64,000 nt of DNA from DATCBF01 sp964401995 (lineage in GTDB: Bacteria > Actinomycetota > Thermoleophilia > Solirubrobacterales > 70-9): the NCBI GenBank assembly GCA_964401995.1, contig CAYOAP010000013.1, positions 1-64,000 of the forward strand, given 5' to 3'. The notes under the pieces are model-generated. The model searched no databases. It saw only the letters and a program-made list of their open reading frames with translations, and was not told where the DNA came from. Position numbers and translations under genes: made by a program. Position 1 is the first letter of the stretch. Every line of letters starts with the position of its first letter. This document shows positions 21,390-30,218 of the stretch, one piece after another.

Positions 21390-23078
21390 GTGCCTACTCA
21401 TGACGTTCTCGTAATCGGCGCTGGCCTGGCCGGACAGAGGGCAGCCCTTGCGGCCGCCGAGCAAGGTGTCTCGGTCGGGATCATCAGCAAGGTCCACCCC
21501 GTTCGCTCCCACTCCAACGCAGCCCAGGGCGGAATCAACGCCGCCCTCAACCCCGGCGACTCCTGGGAGTCGCACGCCTTCGACACGATCAAGGGCTCCG
21601 ACTACCTCGGCGACCAGGACGCGATCGAAATCATGACCCGCGAGGCGCCGGAGGAGATCCTTCACCTCGAGCACCTCGGCGTCACCTTCCACCGCAACGA
21701 GGAGGGCAAGCTCGGCACCCGCGCCTTCGGCGGCGCCTCCGCCGCCCGCACCTACTACGTCGCCGACATCACCGGCCAGGCGATCATGCACGTGCTCTAC
21801 GAGCAGCTGATGAAATATTCCGAGCAGGTCGCCCGCTACGAGGAGTGGTTCTCGACGGCGCTGGCGATCGACGAGGACGGCGAGTGCTGCGGCGTCGTCA
21901 CCCGCAACGTCGCCGACGGCTCGATGGAGCTGTTCCAGGCGAAGTCGGTGATCCTCGCCTGCGGCGGCAACGGCCAGGTCTGGAAGCCGACCACCAACGC
22001 CTTGATCTGCACCGGCGACGGGATCGCGATGGCCTACCGGGTCGGGGCGAAGCTGATGGACATGGAGATGATCCAGTACCACCCGACGACGCTGGCGGGC
22101 AAGGGCTTCCTGATCACCGAGGGCGCCCGCGGCGAGGGCGCGCACCTGCTCAATGCCAAGGGCGAAAGGTTCATGGAGCGCTACGCGCCGAACAAGATGG
22201 AGCTGGCCTCGCGCGACGTCGTCTCCCGCGCCGAGCAGACCGAGATCGACGAGGGGCGCGGCTTCCCCGACGGCACCGTCGCCCTCGACATCACCGTGGT
22301 GCCGAAAAAGCGCGTGCACGAGGCGCTGCGCGAGATCGTCCTCGTCGGCCGTGACTTCGCCGGCGTCGACATCACCCGCGAACCGATCCACATCAAGCCC
22401 GGCAACCACTACACGATGGGCGGCGTCAAGACCGACGTCGACGGCCGCACCGACATCCCGGGCCTCTACTCGGCCGGCGAGACCGCCTGCGTCTCCGTCC
22501 ACGGCGGCAACCGGCTCGGCGCCAACTCGCTGCTCGACACGCTGATCTTCGGCCGCCGCTCCGGCGCCGACGCCGCCGCCCGCGCCAAGCGGATCGAGGG
22601 CTCGCGTCCCTCGCCGGCGGTGCTTGAGGCCGAGCAGGCGTCGATCGACGCGATCTCGGCCCGCGAGAAGGGCTCTGGCCGCCGCGTCTCCGAGATCAAG
22701 TTCGACCTCGGCACGGCGATGGACAAAGACGTCTCGGTCTTCCGCGACGAGGCCGGCATCCAGCAGGCGCTGGAAAAGGTCCGCGACCTCAAGGAGGAGG
22801 CCAAGACCGCCTACATCGACGATCGCGGCAGCATCTTCAACCAGGACATCCTCGGCGCTATCGAGCTCGGCTACATGCTCGACAACGCCGAGTGCACCTG
22901 CCTCGCCGCGCTCGAGCGCAAGGAGAGCCGCGGCGCCCAGTACCGCACCGACTTCCCGGAGAGAAACGACGAGGAGTGGCTGAAGCACATCGATCTGCAG
23001 CTCGGCGACGACGGGCCGGAGATCTCATACTCAGAGGTGACCATCACCCAGTGGGAGCCCCAGGAGAGGACTTACTAG
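21390..23078 (+). CDS. sdhA: succinate dehydrogenase flavoprotein subunit
   Basis: 562 residues. The N-terminal FAD-binding VLVIGAGLAGQRAALAAAEQ, the RSHSNAAQGGINAAL segment where FAD is usually linked to histidine, the substrate motif QYHPTTLAGKGFLITEGARG, and NHYTMGGVKTD are all present. GTG 21390 is the start; the frame is open much further upstream but only as sequence antisense to the protease gene. Its TAG is directly followed by the ATG of sdhB. Oxidises succinate to fumarate in complex II. Confidence 0.96.
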   Translation: MPTHDVLVIGAGLAGQRAALAAAEQGVSVGIISKVHPVRSHSNAAQGGINAALNPGDSWESHAFDTIKGSDYLGDQDAIEIMTREAPEEILHLEHLGVTFHRNEEGKLGTRAFGGASAARTYYVADITGQAIMHVLYEQLMKYSEQVARYEEWFSTALAIDEDGECCGVVTRNVADGSMELFQAKSVILACGGNGQVWKPTTNALICTGDGIAMAYRVGAKLMDMEMIQYHPTTLAGKGFLITEGARGEGAHLLNAKGERFMERYAPNKMELASRDVVSRAEQTEIDEGRGFPDGTVALDITVVPKKRVHEALREIVLVGRDFAGVDITREPIHIKPGNHYTMGGVKTDVDGRTDIPGLYSAGETACVSVHGGNRLGANSLLDTLIFGRRSGADAAARAKRIEGSRPSPAVLEAEQASIDAISAREKGSGRRVSEIKFDLGTAMDKDVSVFRDEAGIQQALEKVRDLKEEAKTAYIDDRGSIFNQDILGAIELGYMLDNAECTCLAALERKESRGAQYRTDFPERNDEEWLKHIDLQLGDDGPEISYSEVTITQWEPQERTY

Positions 23079-24236
23079 ATGGCTGAGTACAACCTCAAAG
23101 TCCGCCGTTACCAGCCAGAGAGCGGCAAAGGGCCGTACTGGGAGGAGTTCAAGGTCGACCTCGATCCCTCGCTCTCGGTCCTCGACGGCATCCTCCAGGT
23201 CAAAGACCGTGACGACGGCTCACTCTCGGTCCGCTGCTCCTGCCGGGCGGCGATCTGTGGCTCCTGCGGGATGAAGATCAACGGCCAGTCCGGGCTCGGC
23301 TGCAAGACCCAGATCGGCGAGGCCCAGGAGCTGGCCGACAAGAAAGCCAGCATCGGCAGCGGCGACGGCACGATCGTGGTCGAGCCGATGGGCAACATGC
23401 CCGTGATCAAGGACCTGATCACCGACATGGAGTCGACCCACTGGGCGAAGATCCGCCGCGTCACCCCCTGGCTCCTCCCGCACGGCGAGGCGCCTGAGCG
23501 CGAGTACATCGTCGAGCCGGAATCGATGATCGACATCACCCAGTCGATGGCCTGCATCCAGTGCGGCGCCTGCGTCTCCTCCTGCCTCTCGATGGAAGCC
23601 GACCCCGACTTCATCGGCCCCGCCGCGCTTGCCAAGGCCTACCGCTTCGTCGGCGACCCGCGCGACGCCGAGACCAAGGAGCGCCTGCACGACCTGGCCG
23701 AGGATCCGCATGGGATCTACGACTGCACCCACTGCTTCAGCTGCATCGACGCCTGCCCCAAGGGCGTGGCGCCGATGGACCAGATCATGCGCCTGCGCCG
23801 CAAAGCCGGCGAAGAGGGGATCGAAGACCCCAACAGCGGCCATGACCACGAGATCGCCTTCGTCAAGATCATCGAGAAGAAGGGGACGCTCGACGAGTCG
23901 CTGCTGCTGCAGGAGTCTTTCGCTCCCGGCATCAAGGGCAAGCTGAAACCGAGCAAACGGGCGATCAAGGAAATGCTGGGCTCGATTCCGACCGCGATCC
24001 GCGGCATCAAGACCGGCAAGATGCGCTCGCTGCCGAAGCTGATCCCCGGCGTCCACCACAAGCTGCCCGGCAACGCTCAGGACGAGGTCAAGGCGATCTA
24101 CAAGCACGCCGAGGAGCACCACGAGGAATTCAACCTGTACATCAAGGGCGACGAGGGCGAGCTGGCCGAAATCGAGGCCGAGGAGGCCCCCGAGGCTGCT
24201 GCCGCCGCCCCTGCCAACGAGGAGGCTTCACAGTGA
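23079..24236 (+). CDS. sdhB: succinate dehydrogenase iron-sulfur subunit, with long C-terminal extension
   Basis: 385 residues, well above the usual 230-260. The 2Fe-2S domain has the cysteine pattern in RCSCRAAICGSCGMKINGQS; the C-terminal ferredoxin domain has CIQCGACVSSC and CTHCFSCIDACPKGV. The final 130 residues form an extra helical, charge-rich tail ending in an Ala/Glu low-complexity stretch. Start ATG immediately follows the sdhA stop. The stop overlaps the next gene as GTGA. Transfers electrons from the flavin towards the quinone side. The extension may dock the HdrB-like subunit instead of classical SdhC/SdhD anchors, which is inference. Confidence 0.94.
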   Translation: MAEYNLKVRRYQPESGKGPYWEEFKVDLDPSLSVLDGILQVKDRDDGSLSVRCSCRAAICGSCGMKINGQSGLGCKTQIGEAQELADKKASIGSGDGTIVVEPMGNMPVIKDLITDMESTHWAKIRRVTPWLLPHGEAPEREYIVEPESMIDITQSMACIQCGACVSSCLSMEADPDFIGPAALAKAYRFVGDPRDAETKERLHDLAEDPHGIYDCTHCFSCIDACPKGVAPMDQIMRLRRKAGEEGIEDPNSGHDHEIAFVKIIEKKGTLDESLLLQESFAPGIKGKLKPSKRAIKEMLGSIPTAIRGIKTGKMRSLPKLIPGVHHKLPGNAQDEVKAIYKHAEEHHEEFNLYIKGDEGELAEIEAEEAPEAAAAAPANEEASQ

Positions 24237-25141
24237 GCGAGCAGATCAAAGTCGCCTACTGGCCGGGCTGCGTCTCGCGCGGCTTCACGCCGGAGCTGCA
24301 CGGCTCGATGGCGCTGGTCGCCGAGCGCCTCGGGATCGAGCTGGTCACCCTCGACCGCGCCAACTGCTGCGGCGCCGGCGTCATCGCCGAGCACAACCAG
24401 GAGCTGGCCGACACGCTCAACGCCCGCACCTTCGCCCTCGCCCAGGAGACCGGGCTCTCGATGATGAACATCTGCTCGACCTGCCAGGGCGCGCAGTCGG
24501 AGTGCCAGCAGCGCCTTGACGCCGACTCCTCCTACCGCGCCCACATCAACGAGGTGCTGAGTGGCCAGGGCCTCTCTTATGAGAAGGGCAAAGACGGCTT
24601 CACCAACAAGAACTTCCTCTGGCTGCTGGTCGAGGACTACGGCCTCGACCGTCTCGCCGAGCAGGTAAAGAGGCCGCTCTCCGGCCTCCGTGTCGGCCCC
24701 TTCTACGGCTGCTACGTGGTCCGCCCCAAGGAGCGCCTCGGCTACGACGAGTTCCCCGACCGCGACATCTACCTGGAGAAGGTGATCACGGCGCTGGGGG
24801 GCGAGGTCGTCGAGTACGACGGCGCCCGCAAGTGCTGTGGCTTCCCGGTGATCGCGATGAACCGCGAGACCTCGCTCAAACAGGCCGGCACCCACGTCGG
24901 CGACGCGCTCGACGCCGGCGCCGACTGCCTGGTCACGCCCTGCCCGCTCTGCCACCTCAACCTCGACATGCAGCAGCCGGAGGCAGCCAAGGTCGTCAAC
25001 CGCGACCTCGGCCTCGCCGTCCTGCACCTTCCCCAGCTGGTCGGCCTGGCGCTCGGCGCCGAGCCCAAGCAGCTCGGCATGAGCAAGCACATCGCCTCGA
25101 CCGGCTGGGTCGAGCAGCGGCTCGCTTCAGTTCCCGCCTGA
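24233..25141 (+). CDS. HdrB-like (CCG domain) third subunit of a non-classical succinate dehydrogenase
   Basis: 302 residues with two CCG domains of the heterodisulfide reductase subunit B family: ANCCGAG with ICSTCQGAQSEC in the first half, and GARKCCGFPV with VTPCPLCHLNLD in the second. These cysteines bind non-cubane 4Fe-4S clusters in HdrB. No membrane-spanning segment is obvious. The GTG start overlaps the sdhB stop by four bases. In Sulfolobus-type and in epsilonproteobacterial (methylmenaquinol) complexes, an HdrB-like SdhE replaces the cytochrome b anchor. The same is proposed here, since no sdhC or sdhD gene is present. Confidence 0.9.
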   Translation: MSEQIKVAYWPGCVSRGFTPELHGSMALVAERLGIELVTLDRANCCGAGVIAEHNQELADTLNARTFALAQETGLSMMNICSTCQGAQSECQQRLDADSSYRAHINEVLSGQGLSYEKGKDGFTNKNFLWLLVEDYGLDRLAEQVKRPLSGLRVGPFYGCYVVRPKERLGYDEFPDRDIYLEKVITALGGEVVEYDGARKCCGFPVIAMNRETSLKQAGTHVGDALDAGADCLVTPCPLCHLNLDMQQPEAAKVVNRDLGLAVLHLPQLVGLALGAEPKQLGMSKHIASTGWVEQRLASVPA

Positions 25142-25164
25142 TCGGTTTTAGCCCGCAGGGGTGG

Positions 25165-25230
25165 GGCGGGCGGCGCTGGGTCGGCGGACGCGCTTTGCGC
25201 TGAGTGTCCGGCGACCCAGCGCCGCCCGCC
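25165..25230. terminator. long hairpin between convergent genes
   Basis: Left arm 25165-25189 and right arm 25206-25230 are complementary over 25 bases with one mismatch (GGCGGGCGGCGCTGGGTCG core), loop 16 bases that itself contains GCGCTTTGCGC. No T-run follows, so this may be a rho-independent-like stop for both genes or an unrelated structured element. Confidence 0.6.
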
Positions 25231-25250
25231 AACTCCAGGACGAGGACCGA

Positions 25251-26468
25251 TCAGACAGAACCCCTTGACTCAGAGCTTGGTGAGAGTCCAGTCCGTCGGG
25301 CCATCCAGCGGGCGCCTACCGTGTCTGTTAGGCCGTGGGCGGCTATCGAGGTGATGATCGCGATCGCGGCTACGTCGAAGATCAGCTCCCCGTGGGGGAC
25401 CTGGGACTTGGCGACGAAGAGGGCGAAGAGCATCGAGGCGACTCCCTTGGGGCCGAACCAGGCCATGAACAGCTTCTGGGGCCGCTCGATCCCGGTTCGC
25501 ATAAAAGACAACAGCACCGCGACCGGGCGGGCGATTAGCAGGGCGAAGGCGACGAAGAGGATCAGCGGCGGGATGCTGTGGTGGAAGCCGGTGGCGACGA
25601 TCAGGGCGCCGAAGACGAAGAAGGTGATGACCTGCAGGATCGCGCTGGTGTTCTCGGCGAACTCGACGAAGCCGTCGGGCACCTGGCGCTCGGTAGCGCC
25701 CATCGCGATCCCGCAGACGAAGGCGGCGATCAGCCCGTTGCCGAAGGTGACGTCGGCTAGCCCGAAGGCGAACAACGCGAAGCCGATCGCGTAGATGCCC
25801 TCGTATCGGGCGGTGATGCCGCCGCCGGGCAGGCGATGGTGGAAGCGGCCGCCAAGCACCCCCAGGGCGATCCCGATCCCCGCCCCGACCAGCGCCTCGC
25901 CGGCCAGCTTCAGGGCTTCGCCGCCAGGGTCCCCCCCAGGCCCGGCAAGGACGAGGAAGAAGAGGACGAAGGGCAGCGCCAGGCCGTCGTTGAGCCCGGA
26001 CTCGAGGTTGAGCGTGTGGCGGACCGCGCTCGGGACCAGGCGCGAGGTGACGACGGCTGAGGTGACGACGGGATCGGTCGGCGAGAGCACCGCGCCCAGC
26101 AGGAAGGCCTCGGCCCAGGAGAGCTGCGGGAAGAGCGCCTTCGCCGCCAGCGCCAGCAGCGCCATCGTGATCGGCATCGCGATCACCAGCGCTCGCGCGA
26201 CCGGGCTCCAGTGGCGCAGCAGCAGCTCGCGCTCGACGAACATCCCGTCGGAGAAGAGGGTGAGGATCAGCGCCAGCTCGATCAGCTCGACGATCGACTG
26301 GTCGGTGGCGTCGACGTGGACGACCCCGAAGGCGGCAAGGACGATCCCCAGCGCGACCGAGAGCACCGAAGCCGAGAGCACCGTGCCCCGCATCAGCCCC
26401 GAGAGCGCGGCGACCACGGCCAGCAGGCCGCCAAAGAGGAGGACGGCTTCGCCGAAGCCGATGTCCAC
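25251..26468 (-). CDS. NhaP-type Na+(K+)/H+ antiporter (CPA1 family)
   Basis: 405 residues, about twelve hydrophobic segments. The transport-site motifs SPTDPVVTSAVV and NLESGLNDGLALP (with the conserved ND pair) are typical of CPA1 bacterial NhaP antiporters. A short polar C terminus follows; there is no RCK or cyclic-nucleotide domain. Exchanges monovalent cations for protons at the cytoplasmic membrane. Start ATG 26468 lies 3 bp after the asd stop on the same strand, so it may be read through from lysC-asd despite the unrelated function. Cation specificity is not predictable. Confidence 0.92.
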   Translation of the reverse strand: MDIGFGEAVLLFGGLLAVVAALSGLMRGTVLSASVLSVALGIVLAAFGVVHVDATDQSIVELIELALILTLFSDGMFVERELLLRHWSPVARALVIAMPITMALLALAAKALFPQLSWAEAFLLGAVLSPTDPVVTSAVVTSRLVPSAVRHTLNLESGLNDGLALPFVLFFLVLAGPGGDPGGEALKLAGEALVGAGIGIALGVLGGRFHHRLPGGGITARYEGIYAIGFALFAFGLADVTFGNGLIAAFVCGIAMGATERQVPDGFVEFAENTSAILQVITFFVFGALIVATGFHHSIPPLILFVAFALLIARPVAVLLSFMRTGIERPQKLFMAWFGPKGVASMLFALFVAKSQVPHGELIFDVAAIAIITSIAAHGLTDTVGARWMARRTGLSPSSESRGSV

Positions 26469-26471
26469 CGG

Positions 26472-27506
26472 CTAGTCCCGGGAGCTGAGCAGGCCGCGCT
26501 CGACCAGCAGCTCGGCGACCTGGACGGCGTTGGTCGCCGCGCCCTTGCGCAGGTTGTCGGCGACGACCCACATATCCAGCGCCCGCTCGTTGCCGGGATC
26601 GCGGCGGATGCGGCCGACGAAAACATCGTCTTTTCCGGCGGCCTCGGTCGCCAACGGGTAGCGCGCCGCGGCTGGCTCGTCGACCACGGTCACCCCCGGC
26701 GCAGCAGTAAGCAGCTCGCGCGCCCGCTCCGGCGAGAGTGGCTCGCGGGTCTCAACATTGACCGCCTCAGAGTGGCCGGTGACGACCGGCACCCGCACGC
26801 AGGTGGCGCTGATCCGGATCGAGTCGTCGCCGAGGATCTTGCGGGTCTCGTTGATCAGCTTGCGCTCCTCGTCGGTGTGGTCGTCGCCCTCGGGGAAGCT
26901 GCCGGCCTGGGGCAGGGCGTTGAAGGCGATCGGGTGCGGATAGACGCCGGCCGCCGGGTCTTCGCCGGCGAGCACCGCTTTGGACTGCGAGCGCAGCTCG
27001 TCGATCGCCGCCTTGCCGGTGCCCGAAACCGCCTGGTAGGTGGAGATCACCAGGCGCTCGATCCCGGCCTCATCAAAGAGCGGCTTCAGCGCCACCATCA
27101 ACTGCATGGTCGAGCAGTTGGGGTTGGCGATGATGCCGCTGTGGCCGTCGATTGCCTCGGGGTTGACCTCAGCGACGACCAGCGGCACATCGTCATGCAT
27201 GCGCCAGTAGCTGGTGTTGTCAACGACGATCGCGCCTGCCTCAACCAGGCGCGGCGTCCACTCGGCGCTGACCGAGCCGCCGGCCGAGGAGAGGACCACG
27301 TCGAGGCCCTGGATCGTCTCCGCATTGAGCTCGCGGCACTCCAGCACCGAGCCGTTCCACTCCAGCTGCTTGCCGGCCGAGCGCTCGGAGGCAAAGGGAA
27401 CGACCTCGGCAACGGGGAACTCGCGCTCGGCGAGCAGGCTGAGGATCGTCGTCCCAACCAGCCCGGTCGCGCCCAGAACTCCGACTCTGTATCCGCCGTC
27501 TGCCAT
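26472..27506 (-). CDS. asd: aspartate-semialdehyde dehydrogenase
   Basis: 344 residues. NADP-binding GVLGATGLVGTTILSLL at the N terminus; the catalytic cysteine in IANPNCSTMQLMVALKPL; the histidine region in RVPVVTGHSEAVNVET. Converts aspartyl phosphate to aspartate semialdehyde for lysine, threonine, methionine and cell-wall diaminopimelate. It follows lysC by 18 bp, so the first two steps of the pathway are co-transcribed. Intact and of normal length. Start ATG 27506. Confidence 0.97.
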   Translation of the reverse strand: MADGGYRVGVLGATGLVGTTILSLLAEREFPVAEVVPFASERSAGKQLEWNGSVLECRELNAETIQGLDVVLSSAGGSVSAEWTPRLVEAGAIVVDNTSYWRMHDDVPLVVAEVNPEAIDGHSGIIANPNCSTMQLMVALKPLFDEAGIERLVISTYQAVSGTGKAAIDELRSQSKAVLAGEDPAAGVYPHPIAFNALPQAGSFPEGDDHTDEERKLINETRKILGDDSIRISATCVRVPVVTGHSEAVNVETREPLSPERARELLTAAPGVTVVDEPAAARYPLATEAAGKDDVFVGRIRRDPGNERALDMWVVADNLRKGAATNAVQVAELLVERGLLSSRD

Positions 27507-27524
27507 CGCGTCAGCCCGGCCGGC

Positions 27525-28814
27525 TCAGCCGGCGACCGTGGGACGGTGCTCGCTGCCAGTCGGATCCTCGGGACGGACCGCGTCGGCGCCGAGGTCGAAC
27601 GCCTTGTGCAGGGCATTGACCGCATCGGAGACGCGATCGGCGGTGATCACGCATGAGATCTTGATCGGCGAGGTGGAGATCATCTCGATGTTGATCCGCT
27701 CGGCGCCGAGGACCTCGAAGACTTTGGCGGCGACGCCAGGGTGGCTGCGCATGCCGGCGCCGATGATCGAGACCTTGCCGATCTGCTCGTCGGTGCGGAT
27801 GCCGCTGCTGACCTCGCCGAGGGCGGCGATCGTCTCGGTCGCTATCGCGAGATCGGAGCGGTCGACGGTAAAGGAGAGGTCGGCCAGGGCGTCGCCGCCG
27901 ACCGGCTCGTTCTGGATGATCACGTCGACGTTGACGTTGGCCTCGGCCAGGGCGGTGAAGATCCGGCCCGCCATCCCGGGCTCGTCGCGGACGCCGGTCA
28001 GCGTCACACGGGCCTCGCCGTCGGAGTGGGTCACGGCTGTTACGAATGGCTGCTCCACGATCTCTTCCTCTGCAACCACGAGGGTACCGGGGCCGTCCGC
28101 GAAAGAGCTGCGGCAGTGGATGCGGACGCCGTGGTTGCGCGCGTACTCGACCGAGCGTAGCTGCAGCACCTTCGCCCCCGAAGCCGACATCTCCAGCATC
28201 TCCTCGTAGGAGACCTTCGAGAGCTTGCGGGCGTCGGCGACGATCCGTGGGTCGGAGCTGAAGACGCCGGCGACATCGGTGTAGATCTCGCAGACGCTGG
28301 CGCCCAGCGCCGCGGCCAGGGCGACGGCGGTGGTGTCGGAGCCGCCACGTCCCAGCGTGGTCACGTCGCGGCTGTCGGTCGAGACACCCTGGAAGCCGGC
28401 GACGAGCACGATCCGGTCCTGTTCAAGCGTTTCCTCGATGCGGTCGGCGCGGACGTCGATGATCCGCGCCTTGGTGTGGGAGGAGTCGGTGACGATCCCG
28501 GCCTGGGAGCCGGTCAGCGAGATCGCCTCGTGGCCCATGTCATGGATCGCCATCGCCGCCAGGGCGCAGGAGATCCGCTCCCCGGTCGAGAGCAGCATGT
28601 CCATCTCGCGGGCGACCGGGCGCTCGGAGATCTCCATCGCCTGGGCGACCAGCTCATCGGTGGTCTTGCCCCGCGCCGAGAGCACGGCGACAACCCGGTT
28701 TCCGGCTTTGCGGGCGGCGACGATCCGCGCCGCGGCACGCTTGATCTCCTCCGCCCCGGCGACCGAGGTCCCGCCGAACTTCATGACGACGATGTCTGAT
28801 CCGCTTTCGCTCAT
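27525..28814 (-). CDS. lysC: aspartate kinase
   Basis: 429 residues from ATG 28814. Begins with VVMKFGGTSVA, the conserved kinase lysine motif, and contains GRGGSDTTAVALAAALGA. Two ACT domains (from about residue 270) include VTLTGVRDEPGMAGRIFTAL and VSIIGAGMRSHPGVAAKVFE, which usually mediate lysine/threonine feedback. Makes aspartyl phosphate, the substrate of the asd product next door. The internal start that yields a separate beta subunit in some actinobacteria was not assessed. The open frame extends to 29024 but the added part is antisense to the HD-GYP gene. Confidence 0.97.
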   Translation of the reverse strand: MSESGSDIVVMKFGGTSVAGAEEIKRAAARIVAARKAGNRVVAVLSARGKTTDELVAQAMEISERPVAREMDMLLSTGERISCALAAMAIHDMGHEAISLTGSQAGIVTDSSHTKARIIDVRADRIEETLEQDRIVLVAGFQGVSTDSRDVTTLGRGGSDTTAVALAAALGASVCEIYTDVAGVFSSDPRIVADARKLSKVSYEEMLEMSASGAKVLQLRSVEYARNHGVRIHCRSSFADGPGTLVVAEEEIVEQPFVTAVTHSDGEARVTLTGVRDEPGMAGRIFTALAEANVNVDVIIQNEPVGGDALADLSFTVDRSDLAIATETIAALGEVSSGIRTDEQIGKVSIIGAGMRSHPGVAAKVFEVLGAERINIEMISTSPIKISCVITADRVSDAVNALHKAFDLGADAVRPEDPTGSEHRPTVAG

Positions 28815-28875
28815 GAGCGATTGAGGATAGTCGTCTCTAAAGAGCGGCAACAGGCGTGCCGATGCAAGCCGGGTA

Positions 28876-29985
28876 GTGGAGCCGAGCAGGACCGAAATCC
28901 CTAGCGCTGAACCGCAAGTAGGCACCCCCGCCGGGGACGAACGCCTGCTGGTCGCAAGCCACCTCGCGACCACCCTCGCCCAGGCCCACAGCGTCGCCGA
29001 TGTCGCCTCGGTCGCGGTCGACAAGCTGCACGAATCCTTCGACTATTACCTGGCTGTGATCCAGCGGCTCGACCCCGACGGCTCGCTGCGGGTCGTCGCC
29101 GGCGCCGGGCCGCTGGCCGAGGAGGTCGGCGACTTCCTCGCCCTGGTGCAGCCGGTCGAGCACGGGGTCAACGGCCGCGTCGCCCGCACTGGCGAGCCGG
29201 CGATGGTCAACGACACCCAGCTCGACTCCGACTACCTGCACCGCAATCCCCGCACCGACCCCGGCTCCGAGCTATCGCTGCCGATCTGGGTCGCCGGCAG
29301 CGTCTGGGGAGTGATGAACGTCGAGCAGGAGGAGACCCACGCTTTTGCCGACGAGGACATGCTGTTGGCCCATATCGTCGCCGGCCAGCTCGGCTCGGCG
29401 ATCTACCGCTGCCAGCTGGTCGACGAACTCGAGGGCGCCTTCCTCTCCACCCTTGGCGTCCTCGCCGATGCGGTCGAGCTGCAGGACGCCTACACCGCCG
29501 ACCATGCCAACGAGGTCGCGGCCCTGGCGGTGCGGGTCGGCATCCGGATGGGAGTCTCCGGCCCGGAGCTCGACCGCCTCCGCTACGGCGCCCTGCTCCA
29601 CGACGTCGGCAAGATCGGCGTCCCCGGCGAGGTGCTGCGCAAGCCCGGCCCCCTCACTCCTGACGAGCGCAAGACGATGGACGCCCACACCGCGATCGGC
29701 GCCCGCATGCTGGAGCGGATCCCCTTCCTCGCCCCGGTAGCGCCCCTGGTCCGCTCCGCCCACGAGCGCGTCGACGGCGGTGGCTACCCCGACGGCCTCA
29801 AGGGCGATCAAATCCCCCGCGCGGCGATGATCATCTGCACCTGCGACGCCTTCCACGCGATGACCTCGGACCGCACCTATCGCAAGGCGATGGACCAGAA
29901 GGACGCGATCGTCGAGCTACGCGCCAGCGCCGGCGCCCAGTTCGACCATGCCGTGGTCGAGGCGCTGATCGCCGAGCTCGGCTGA
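28876..29985 (+). CDS. GAF domain and HD-GYP domain protein, probable cyclic-di-nucleotide phosphodiesterase
   Basis: 369 residues. The first half (about 25-180) is a GAF sensor domain (GVNGRVARTGEPAMVNDTQL, LPIWVAGSVWGVMNVEQEE). The second half is an HD-GYP domain with the metal-binding YGALLHDVGKIGVPGE and the signature SAHERVDGGGYPDGLKGDQI, then CDAFHAMTSDRTYRKAM. Catalytic residues appear intact, so hydrolysis of c-di-GMP or a related dinucleotide is expected. The start is GTG 28876; the divergent lysC gene begins 61 bp away. No membrane segment, so cytoplasmic. The GAF ligand is unknown. Confidence 0.9.
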   Translation: MEPSRTEIPSAEPQVGTPAGDERLLVASHLATTLAQAHSVADVASVAVDKLHESFDYYLAVIQRLDPDGSLRVVAGAGPLAEEVGDFLALVQPVEHGVNGRVARTGEPAMVNDTQLDSDYLHRNPRTDPGSELSLPIWVAGSVWGVMNVEQEETHAFADEDMLLAHIVAGQLGSAIYRCQLVDELEGAFLSTLGVLADAVELQDAYTADHANEVAALAVRVGIRMGVSGPELDRLRYGALLHDVGKIGVPGEVLRKPGPLTPDERKTMDAHTAIGARMLERIPFLAPVAPLVRSAHERVDGGGYPDGLKGDQIPRAAMIICTCDAFHAMTSDRTYRKAMDQKDAIVELRASAGAQFDHAVVEALIAELG

Positions 29986-29990
29986 AGCCT

Positions 29991-30218
29991 CTAAGCAACC
30001 GCGGATTTTGGCGGCACTGTCCGAAAGGCTCCATCAGCCGACACCAAGACCGCAGTAAGCCCGAATCTGGCGGCAAGCTTGAGCTCGCGATCGGTGTACG
30101 GCATGTCAACGTCGATAAACATCGCCTTTTCGGGATAGGGGGATTCTTCGGCAATCGCAAGGTCAATCGCTTCATCCATCGCCTTCGACGCTGGTGAATC
30201 CAGGGGCTTAGAAGTCAT
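29991..30218 (-). CDS. small acidic protein, second gene of a toxin-antitoxin-like pair
   Basis: 75 residues. ATG 30218 is chosen over the in-frame start 12 bases upstream because GGGAG lies at the right spacing. Residues include KAMDEAIDLAIAEESPYPEK and a short C-terminal segment FGLTAVLVSADGAFRTVPPK. It overlaps the upstream gene by 11 bp on the same strand, an arrangement typical of toxin-antitoxin modules. No recognised family. The locus is visibly poorer in G+C than the surrounding genes, suggesting recent arrival. Confidence 0.6.
   Translation of the reverse strand: MTSKPLDSPASKAMDEAIDLAIAEESPYPEKAMFIDVDMPYTDRELKLAARFGLTAVLVSADGAFRTVPPKSAVA

Noticed and set aside
28815..28875. Lysine riboswitch before lysC
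   Set aside because: Only about 60 bases are available and no lysine-aptamer features were seen.
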